This document shows, piece by piece, positions 43,648 through 51,005 of a DNA stretch of 64,000 nucleotides. Origin of the DNA: an uncultured Collinsella sp. Lineage in GTDB: Bacteria; Actinomycetota; Coriobacteriia; Coriobacteriales; Coriobacteriaceae. The translations under genes and the position numbers were made by a program. Location: contig CALKBO010000034.1 of NCBI GenBank assembly GCA_937989875.1, positions 19,765 through 83,764 on the forward strand, read 5' to 3'. The notes under the pieces are model-generated. The model searched no databases, had not been told where the DNA came from, and saw nothing but the letters and a program-made list of their open reading frames with translations. Each line of letters begins with the position of its first letter. Position 1 is the first letter of the stretch.

Positions 43648-44604
43648 CTACACCGTCCTGATGCGCGGGTTGATGAGCAGGTAGAGCATGTCAACCACGA
43701 TGTTGATGATGATGAAGGCAAGAGCAACGACGATAACGACGCCCTGAACCAGGTTCGCCTCGTTGCCCTGAACGCCCTGCAGAATCGCGGTGCCCATGCC
43801 GGGGAGGTTGAAGATAACCTCGATGACGACAGCGCCGCCCATGAGGTAACCGATCTTAAGACCGAGGGTGGTGACCGGGGTGATCAGCGCATTGCGAAGA
43901 ACGTTGATGCCGACGACGACCTTCTCGGGAACGCCGGCGCCGCGAGCCATACGGACATAATCCTTGTCGAGCTCCTCGACCATGGCGGTACGCACGATAC
44001 GAGTCATCTGGCCCGTCAGCGGAAATGCCAAGGCGATGGCGGGCATGATCATACGTCCCAGATAGCCAACCGGATTCGTGGTGAAGTGAGGCAGAGCACC
44101 CGATGCCGGGAGCACCTTAAGGTAGGAAGAGAACAGCAGGATCAACAGAACGGCAAGCCAGAACGACGGGGTTGCCAAGCCGGCGATGGAAAAGACGCGG
44201 ATCACTTGGTCCGGCCATTTGTCGCGATACAGTGCCGCGATGACGCCGAGCAAAAACGAAACGACCGCACCGATGGCAAGACCGATGAAGGTCAGCTGCA
44301 TCGTGACGGGCAGGGCCGTGGAGATGCGCTTGGCAACGGAGTTGCGAGCAGCACCATAGGTGCCCATGTCGCCATGGATCAGATCGCCCATATAGCGCAC
44401 GTAGCGCACGGGCCAGGGGTCGTCCAGACCATACTTCTCATGGTACTCGGCAACCGCCTCGGGCGAGGCACCGTCACCCAACGCCGTGTAGGCGGGGTCG
44501 GTCTTGGAGAACGACATAAGGAAGAACACCAGGACGGTGACGCCCAATGCCATAATCGGCAGCGCCACAAGACGCCTTCCAATCAAACGTAGCAAGTTGT
44601 TCAC
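43648..44604 (-). CDS. ABC transporter permease (DppB type) of the sialic acid operon
   Basis: The permease has 318 residues from the GTG at 44604, which follows GGGGAGAGAAC. The first helix is RRLVALPIMALGVTVLVFFLMSF. The EAA loop is DKDYVRMARGAGVPEKVVVGINVLRN. It pairs with the permease half of the fusion protein, whose ATG lies three bases past its stop. Confidence 0.92.
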   Translation of the reverse strand: MNNLLRLIGRRLVALPIMALGVTVLVFFLMSFSKTDPAYTALGDGASPEAVAEYHEKYGLDDPWPVRYVRYMGDLIHGDMGTYGAARNSVAKRISTALPVTMQLTFIGLAIGAVVSFLLGVIAALYRDKWPDQVIRVFSIAGLATPSFWLAVLLILLFSSYLKVLPASGALPHFTTNPVGYLGRMIMPAIALAFPLTGQMTRIVRTAMVEELDKDYVRMARGAGVPEKVVVGINVLRNALITPVTTLGLKIGYLMGGAVVIEVIFNLPGMGTAILQGVQGNEANLVQGVVIVVALAFIIINIVVDMLYLLINPRIRTV

Positions 44605-44665
44605 GTTCTCTCCCCTTTCTTCTGTCGGTAGGACCAACTGGTATATGAGCACGGATACTCATTAC

Positions 44666-44699
44666 AAGACCCGAGCGACATCGTTGCCGCCCGGGTCTT
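44666..44699 (-). promoter_or_regulatory. hairpin between the binding-protein gene and the permease gene
   Basis: On the minus strand AAGACCCG pairs with CGGGTCTT around an 18-base loop. A short TGT follows, not a full T-run. The position mirrors the oppA-oppB hairpin, so partial termination giving excess binding protein is likely. Confidence 0.6.
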
Positions 44700-44761
44700 T
44701 GTTTCAACTATGAGGATACGGTCCCAACGACCGACATCCTGCATACAGACTCAAGCGAGTC

Positions 44762-46375
44762 TTACGCCTTGACGGTCGCAACGCCCCTGAAGGACATGCT
44801 CGTCGTGCCGATGCCCTTGAAGCCATCGAGGGCATCGCCGTTGGGCGCAGTGGACGGATCGTCCCAGGAAGCGGAGACGGTTTTGACGTGGACAACGGGG
44901 TACAGAACGGCGTTGTCGGCAATGATGTCGAAGCACTCGTTCCACTTCTTCTGCTGCTCGTCGCCCTCGGCGGCAAGAGCCTCGTCCATGAGACCGTGGA
45001 GCTTCTGCCACTCAGCGGACTCCTTCCACGGGCAACGGGTCTGCATCCAGACGTTGTCGCCGTACCACCAGTTGAGCAGCAGGTCGGGATCAGCGCCGAA
45101 GCAGGAAGGATCGCCAGGGGCAAGGAGGATATCGTAGGCCTCGCCGCCGTCAATGGCAGCGTAGGTAGCCGGCGAGGTATCGGTCTGGATGGTCACATCG
45201 AAGCCGAGAGCGTCGAGGTCGTTCTTGACCTGGGCGGCCATGCCCTTAATCTGCTCGTTGTCGGTGGTGCGCAGGGTGATGGCACCCGGGGTGATGCCAG
45301 ACTCCTCGATGAGCTTCTTAGCCTTCTTGGCGTCGGTCTTGTACACCGTGGAAGCCTCATGATAGTTGGCAAAGCTCTTGGGCAGGTAGCAGCTGGCAGC
45401 GGTGGCAAGGCCGGCGAAGGTGTTGCTGACCATCTTCTCGGTGTCGAGCGCATACATGACGGCCTGACGGACCTTGACGTTGTTCCAAGGCTCCTTGGCG
45501 ACGTTGAACATGATGAAGCGGGTGCCGAAACCCTGAACGTTATCGATCTTGCAGCCGGCGCTCTCGAGCTGGTCGACGGCGTCAGCGGTAACGAGCTCCA
45601 TAACGAGCGTGGAGCCCTCCTGCTGAGCGGTAACGCGAGCGGTGGGGTCGGTCAGGATGCTGTACTGGATCTTCTTATCCTCGGCAGCATACTCACCGTT
45701 GTACTCGGGGTTGGGAACCAGGGTGATCTCGGTATCGGAGATAGAGTCGTACATCCAGGGGCCGGAACCGATCGGCTGCTTGGCGCGATCCTCCTCGGTC
45801 TGGGTGGCCGGGGTAACGCGGACGATGGCCAGACGATCCTTGAGCAGGGAGAAGTTGGGGACCTTGGTCTTGACCGTCACGGTGCTGGCGTCCTTGGCCT
45901 CGATGGACTCGAAGGGCTGGAAGAACGGAGCATAGGTAGCGGAAGCGGCGCAAGCGGTGTAGGAGGCAACGACATCGTCAGCGGTGACCTCGGTGCCATC
46001 GGAGAACTTGGCGCCCTTGCGGATGGTGACCTCGAAAGTGGTGTCGTCCACGGACTTAGGATCGTCGGTGGCGAGCTCGTTGAAGGTGCTGTAGTCGTGG
46101 TAATCGATGCCGTAGAGGCCCTCGACGACGTGCCAGTTAGCACCCAGGCCCACAGCGGAGCCGGTGCTGGCGGGATCGAAGCTGGACGGAGCGTAAGCGG
46201 AACCAGCGGTGATCACGCCGCCGCCACGGTTGGCGGAATCGGTGGAACCGGAAGCGGAACCCTCGTCGCTAGAGCTGCCACCGCAGCCGGTGAGACCAAG
46301 CCCTGCGACAGCAGCGACGCTGCCGGTGAGGCCGAGGAACGAACGCCTGGACATACCCTTGTTGATGATGGCCAT
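44762..46375 (-). CDS. family 5 solute-binding lipoprotein, probably for sialic acid
   Basis: The protein has 537 residues from the ATG at 46375, with GGAGAAG upstream. A perfect Tat signal SRRSFLGLTGSVAAVAGLGL leads to a TGC lipobox, followed by a Ser/Gly linker. The family 5 motif is WNNVKVRQAVMYALDTEKMV. It is the first gene of a ten-gene unit ending in nanE. Peptide-type binding proteins are known to carry sialic acid in Haemophilus ducreyi (SatA), which supports the assignment, but the ligand is not visible in sequence. Confidence 0.85.
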   Translation of the reverse strand: MAIINKGMSRRSFLGLTGSVAAVAGLGLTGCGGSSSDEGSASGSTDSANRGGGVITAGSAYAPSSFDPASTGSAVGLGANWHVVEGLYGIDYHDYSTFNELATDDPKSVDDTTFEVTIRKGAKFSDGTEVTADDVVASYTACAASATYAPFFQPFESIEAKDASTVTVKTKVPNFSLLKDRLAIVRVTPATQTEEDRAKQPIGSGPWMYDSISDTEITLVPNPEYNGEYAAEDKKIQYSILTDPTARVTAQQEGSTLVMELVTADAVDQLESAGCKIDNVQGFGTRFIMFNVAKEPWNNVKVRQAVMYALDTEKMVSNTFAGLATAASCYLPKSFANYHEASTVYKTDAKKAKKLIEESGITPGAITLRTTDNEQIKGMAAQVKNDLDALGFDVTIQTDTSPATYAAIDGGEAYDILLAPGDPSCFGADPDLLLNWWYGDNVWMQTRCPWKESAEWQKLHGLMDEALAAEGDEQQKKWNECFDIIADNAVLYPVVHVKTVSASWDDPSTAPNGDALDGFKGIGTTSMSFRGVATVKA

Positions 46376-46493
46376 GTCTTCTCCTATCAATAGAGAATCT
46401 TACTCGGGAGCACCTAGACTTGCCCCCGCGCAACTTGCGGACGATATATACCTTACCTACCGACGAACCCAACTGAGGTGCCGCGCTCGGCGA

Positions 46494-46576
46494 CCGATAC
46501 ATACATCCGCTTGAACGGTATTTACTACCGTTCACCGAATTCGTTGACAAACGATTCGCCAGACAGTATGTATCGG
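46494..46576 (-). promoter_or_regulatory. promoter and operators of the sialic acid operon
   Basis: On the minus strand TTGTCA (46550-46545) and TAGTAA (46527-46522) are 17 bases apart. The -10 lies inside a perfect inverted repeat: GAACGGTA at 46513-46520 and TACCGTTC at 46526-46533. A second perfect 11-bp pair, CCGATACATAC at 46494-46504 and GTATGTATCGG at 46566-46576, flanks the promoter. This looks like a repressor operator plus a pair of looping half-sites. The rest of the 364-base gap has no gene. Confidence 0.55.
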
Positions 46577-46739
46577 CGAGGTGAGATATCAGTCTTCGTC
46601 AACCCGCAGGATAGCAGGGTTTTCACTTGGGTCAGTCAAACGTTTTAGCGTTAATAAAACCCGAAACCAGCAGGCAATCATGGCGAAATAAATGGTTGAA
46701 AATCACGCAATCATGTATATCAGTAGTTTAGGCTCGTGT

Positions 46740-48686
46740 TTAGCTATCGGAATGGCCAGCCGCCGCCTCGGCGCGCTCGGCATTCCACGCAACGAGCGCC
46801 TCGTGGACCGCCTTGGCAACATCGGCAGGTATGCCGCGAACTTCCGCGATCTCTTGCTCGCTCGCCGCGCGCAAACGCTTCATCGAGCCAAAATGGCGCA
46901 TAAGGGCACGTTTTCTGGTGGGTCCCACGCCTGGAACGTCATCGAGTACCGAAACTGTCATGGCTTTATCACGCAACTCACGATGGAATGTGATGGCAAA
47001 ACGGTGCGATTCATCGCGCACCTGTTTAATTAGATAGAGCGACGCGGACCCGGTCGGAAGCACGACGGGAGTCTCGTCCCAAGGCACGAAAACCTCCTCA
47101 TCGGCCTTTGCCAAGCCACAAACTGGTATATCGAGCCCAAGAGCCTCAAGTTGCTTGATCGCAGCGGTCAATTGCGGCTTACCGCCATCGACAACGAGCA
47201 AATCGGGGCGCGAGCCAAAGCGCTCGTCGGCCATGCGCTCGGGAGCATAGCGTCGTCCCAAAACCTCGGACATCGACACGAAGTCGTTTGCCTCGTCCAA
47301 TTCGGCCTGAATTTTGAAACGACGGTACTGGCTCTTGTCGGCGCGTCCGTTGGTAAACACCACCATCGAGGCGACGGTAAAGGTTCCGTGCAGCGTCGAG
47401 ATATCGAAGCACTCGATACGCATCGGCGGCGCCGGCAGCGCCAGCGCGCTTTCGAGCTCCAGGAGCGCTTGATTGGTGCGGTCGTCAGCGTACCCCGTTC
47501 GCATCATGTAGCGCATGAGGGCATGGCGCGCATTTTTGGATGCCATATCGAGCAAACGGTGCTTTTCGCCACGCTGCGGCCTATGGAGATGGCAGGAACG
47601 CTCGCGCTTGCCTGCAAGCCACTCCCCCAGCGCCTCCGCATCCTCAAGCTCGACAGAGAGGTTTATCTCAGCTGGAATATCAGCCGTCTCGTCGTAATAG
47701 CGCTTAAGGAAGCCCGATTGAAGTTCCTCTTCGTCGACATCCAAACCCTTATCGAGAATAAACTCGCAGGTTCGAACCGTTCGACCCTCACGCACGACAA
47801 AGACGCAAGCGGCGGAGATGGTCTCCTCGCGATAGAAACCGATGACATCGATATCGACACTGGAGGGAAAAACGACTTGCTGACGGTCGTCCAGACCCCT
47901 GATGACCTCCAAACGACGTTTGACGCGTGCCGCGCGCTCAAAGTCGAGCGCCTCGGCGGCATCCGTCATCTCGGAGGTCAGCTCATCGACGACATCCTTG
48001 CGATGGCCCGACAAAAAGCGCTCGACACGCTTGACGTTCTTGGCATAGTCCGTAGGAGAAATCGCGCCGACACACGCACCTGGGCCGCGCCCGACATGGT
48101 AGTCGAAGCAGGGACGCCCGTTTTGCGCGCAAATCATATTGACGATGTCTTCCTCGCCCTTGTGGGACTCGACGATACGACGACAACGACGCCACTCCGC
48201 ACAAGAAGCCGAGCAGATCGGGATCACCTTGCGCAGCGTGTCAATGGTCTCACGCGCCGCGCGGCTATCGGTATAGGGACCAAAATAACGCGTTCCCGGC
48301 TTATGACGCTCGCGCGTGTATTTGATAGCGGGATACAGGTCGCCCTTTGTAATGGCGATAAAGGGGTAGCTCTTGTCATCCTTGAGGTCGACGTTAAAGT
48401 ACGGATGGTACTGGCCGATCAGGTTGCGCTCGAGTACAAGCGCCTCATGCTCGGTTTCGACAACGATGTAGTCAAAGCTCGCAACCAATTGCATCATGAG
48501 CGGTATTTTTTGGCGCTCATCCTGCAGCGTCACGTACTGGCGCATACGGGAACGCAGGTTTTTCGCCTTGCCAACGTAGATGACATCGCCCTTGGCATCT
48601 TTCCAAAGGTAACATCCGGGCTGCGTGGGAACGCGCGAAACCTGCTCGGCGAGTGTTGGAATGTTGTCGTGACCGGCCACACGCAC
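46740..48686 (-). CDS. uvrC: excinuclease ABC subunit C
   Basis: UvrC makes both incisions in nucleotide excision repair. It has 648 residues. The GIY-YIG nuclease is at 15-100 (GCYLWKDAKGDVIYVGKAKNLRSR). The UVR motif lies at about 205-240, the RNase H-like nuclease at about 375-540 (IECFDIS, LLVVDGGKPQL), and the helix-hairpin-helix pair at the end (VPGVGPTRKRALMRHFG). The GTG start directly follows the murJ stop (TAGGTG). uvrB and uvrA are also in the window. Confidence 0.95.
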   Translation of the reverse strand: MRVAGHDNIPTLAEQVSRVPTQPGCYLWKDAKGDVIYVGKAKNLRSRMRQYVTLQDERQKIPLMMQLVASFDYIVVETEHEALVLERNLIGQYHPYFNVDLKDDKSYPFIAITKGDLYPAIKYTRERHKPGTRYFGPYTDSRAARETIDTLRKVIPICSASCAEWRRCRRIVESHKGEEDIVNMICAQNGRPCFDYHVGRGPGACVGAISPTDYAKNVKRVERFLSGHRKDVVDELTSEMTDAAEALDFERAARVKRRLEVIRGLDDRQQVVFPSSVDIDVIGFYREETISAACVFVVREGRTVRTCEFILDKGLDVDEEELQSGFLKRYYDETADIPAEINLSVELEDAEALGEWLAGKRERSCHLHRPQRGEKHRLLDMASKNARHALMRYMMRTGYADDRTNQALLELESALALPAPPMRIECFDISTLHGTFTVASMVVFTNGRADKSQYRRFKIQAELDEANDFVSMSEVLGRRYAPERMADERFGSRPDLLVVDGGKPQLTAAIKQLEALGLDIPVCGLAKADEEVFVPWDETPVVLPTGSASLYLIKQVRDESHRFAITFHRELRDKAMTVSVLDDVPGVGPTRKRALMRHFGSMKRLRAASEQEIAEVRGIPADVAKAVHEALVAWNAERAEAAAGHSDS

Positions 48687-50369
48687 CTACTTGCGACGAA
48701 GCAGCGCCGAGACCTCGGGCATCTTAAGAACGACGGCAAGGCCAAAGGTAACAGCAAGCGAGACGACACCCGCAACGCAAACATAGCCAAGAGTAATCAG
48801 AATCGAGCCGCCAAGTACCCCGACAAAGTGTTCAAGCGCCCACATGACGCCGGCGCCTGCGGCAGCCCCTAGGCCGCCGAGCAAAAGGCCAAAGAAACCG
48901 CCATGCAGGATAGATTTGACCTGAAGGCCACGCAGGCGACGACGCAGCCACCACAGCGAACAGCCGACCAAGATCACGTAGTCGACAACATACGAAAGCG
49001 CGATTGCCGGCATACCGAAGCCCAGCACAACGCCAAACAGCAGAACCGAGCCAGCCTGGCCGATGGCGGAATACAGACAATAGCGGCTATAGGGCTTCAT
49101 GTCGAGCAAGGCAGAGAAGCTCTTCTGCATCAACACGACCACGCCGTAGAGCGGCAGCGAGAGCGCCAGGTAGACAAGGTACTCGGACACCAGCGCCACG
49201 CCGGATTCATCGAACTTGCCAGCACAGTAGATCATGTTGAGCGGACGTGCGAAGACAATCAAGTACAGTGCGAACGGAATCAGGAAGAACAGCATCTGGG
49301 CGACGCCACGCGAAATGCCCGTGCGAACGCTGTCGTAATCCTTCTCCTGTGCGTCATGAGAGAGCTCGGTATAGAGCGCCGTCGAAAGCGAGGCGGCAAT
49401 CAGCGCGTAGGGCAGCGTGTACCACAGGCGCGCATAGGCAATGACGGAAGGACCCGTCTCGGGCTGGACCACCAGCGCGGCAGCGTTGGTGATAGAAGTC
49501 GAGACAAACATGCACACCGTGGCGAGCAGCGTCGGGATACCGAGCGCAATCGTCTGGCGCAGCGCGGGGTCCTTAAAGTCGATATGGATATGGGGATGCA
49601 CGCCGTGCTTGCCAAGCGCGGGAATCTGACATGCCATCTGAACAAAGACACCGAGGGTCGTACCGGCCGCAATCAAGATGATGCCGGCACGTTCGCCAAA
49701 CTGTGCGGACACGGGCGCAAAACCCATAAAGCTCGCAATGACGATCACATTGTTGAGGACCGGGGCAAACGTCGACCAGAAGTAGTCGCGGTGTGCGTTG
49801 AGAACGCCCGAGAACACCGAGCCCAAACCATAAAAGAGAATCTGGATGGCAAAGAAACGGAACATGAACGCAGCGGTATCCATGCTGCCGCCGTCACCCG
49901 AAAGGAACGATTGCGTCCAGATAAAGCCCGGGGCGAACACGGTCCCCAGCAACGAAATGCCACCCAGCACCAAAAGCAGAATGCCAAGCAGGTTGCCCAC
50001 GTACTCGTTCGAGGCCTCGCGACCCTGCTCACGCCTCACGCCCATGTACACGGGCAAAAACGCCGTCACGAGCATGCCACCCATCACGAGTTCGTAGAGC
50101 ATATTGGGCAGGTTGTTGGCGACCTGATAGGAGGACGAGAGTAGCGACATGCCGATAGCGGCCGCCATTGCCCACGTGCGGATAAAACCGGTGACGCGAG
50201 ACACGATAGTCAGAATGGTCATAAGCCCGGCGGAACGACCAACCGTGGAGTAGTCCGACGAGCCCATGTCGTCAGTGTCATCTCGCGACGAAGAAACTTC
50301 GGATGAGGGTGTCTGAGGCGCAGATTCTTTTGCAAAATGAGCTCCGCACTTCAATTCTTCCTGCGGCAT
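48687..50369 (-). CDS. murJ: lipid II flippase MurJ
   Basis: The protein has 560 residues with about 14 membrane helices of the MviN/MATE fold. The family opening is TILTIVSRVTGFIRTWAMAAAIG, followed by ANNLPNMLYELVMGGMLVTAFLPVY. It moves lipid II across the membrane for peptidoglycan synthesis. The first 35 residues are a Ser/Asp-rich cytoplasmic tail. It begins three bases after ybaK and runs into uvrC. Confidence 0.93.
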   Translation of the reverse strand: MPQEELKCGAHFAKESAPQTPSSEVSSSRDDTDDMGSSDYSTVGRSAGLMTILTIVSRVTGFIRTWAMAAAIGMSLLSSSYQVANNLPNMLYELVMGGMLVTAFLPVYMGVRREQGREASNEYVGNLLGILLLVLGGISLLGTVFAPGFIWTQSFLSGDGGSMDTAAFMFRFFAIQILFYGLGSVFSGVLNAHRDYFWSTFAPVLNNVIVIASFMGFAPVSAQFGERAGIILIAAGTTLGVFVQMACQIPALGKHGVHPHIHIDFKDPALRQTIALGIPTLLATVCMFVSTSITNAAALVVQPETGPSVIAYARLWYTLPYALIAASLSTALYTELSHDAQEKDYDSVRTGISRGVAQMLFFLIPFALYLIVFARPLNMIYCAGKFDESGVALVSEYLVYLALSLPLYGVVVLMQKSFSALLDMKPYSRYCLYSAIGQAGSVLLFGVVLGFGMPAIALSYVVDYVILVGCSLWWLRRRLRGLQVKSILHGGFFGLLLGGLGAAAGAGVMWALEHFVGVLGGSILITLGYVCVAGVVSLAVTFGLAVVLKMPEVSALLRRK

Positions 50370-50372
50370 CGC

Positions 50373-50873
50373 TCAGTCCTCTCTCGTAATCGCGGCAACC
50401 GTCGCCCCGCAAAATGCAATTAAATCATCGGGTGCAAGCTCGAGCTGATAACCACGCTTGCCTCCCGAAATAAAAATGGTATCCCAAAGGACGCATGTCT
50501 CGTCAATGAGCGTCCGGTAGCGTTTTTTCATACCGACCGGGCTGCAGCCGCCGCGAACGTAGCCAGTCGCCGCAAGCAAATCCTTCACATGCATCATGGC
50601 CAAGGACTTCTCCCCCGCGGCACGCGCGGCGGACTTTAGATCGAGCTCGTCGGCAACAGGGATGCAGCACACGACATAGTCGTTGGACGGCGTCACGCAG
50701 ACCAAAGTCTTAAATCCTTGACCGGGCTCCTCGCCAAGCTGCTCCGAAATCGCGACCCCCAGGCCCACCGACTCATCACCATCGTCTTCGTACGTATGTA
50801 GAACATAGGAAATGCCGGCACTTTCCAGCTCGCGCATCGCATTGGTTTTTGGCGTCTTTACAGCCTTTGCCAT
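50373..50873 (-). CDS. ybaK: Cys-tRNA(Pro)/Cys-tRNA(Cys) deacylase YbaK
   Basis: The enzyme clears mischarged cysteine from tRNA-Pro. It has 166 residues from the ATG at 50873, after AAAGGATATGTC. The open frame upstream is non-homologous. Family blocks are KTNAMRELESAGISYVLHTYE, the conserved lysine in GYVRGGCSPVGMKKRY, and FISGGKRGYQLELAPDDL. It is co-transcribed with murJ and uvrC. Confidence 0.92.
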   Translation of the reverse strand: MAKAVKTPKTNAMRELESAGISYVLHTYEDDGDESVGLGVAISEQLGEEPGQGFKTLVCVTPSNDYVVCCIPVADELDLKSAARAAGEKSLAMMHVKDLLAATGYVRGGCSPVGMKKRYRTLIDETCVLWDTIFISGGKRGYQLELAPDDLIAFCGATVAAITRED

Positions 50874-50954
50874 GACATATCCTTTCTCTCGCATTCGGAC
50901 GCAAGGATTAAGTATATGTCCAATTCGGCTGCATACGTCACTTCGGCACAGCAA

Positions 50955-50985
50955 GCGCCATCGAATCACAAGGAGTCGATGGCGC
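50955..50985 (-). terminator. hairpin after uvrA
   Basis: GCGCCATCGA pairs with TCGATGGCGC around an 11-base loop, 20 bases past the uvrA stop. The minus-strand tail is TTGCTG, so termination would be weak. Confidence 0.55.
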
Positions 50986-51005
50986 CCATAAACTGAATCG
51001 CCTAT

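Noticed and set aside
40579..44592. A 1337-codon plus-strand open frame opposite the sialic acid transporter genes
   Set aside because: It runs across four real genes and their hairpins on the other strand, and its composition is that of an antisense shadow (repeated VGDL/GHDD runs).
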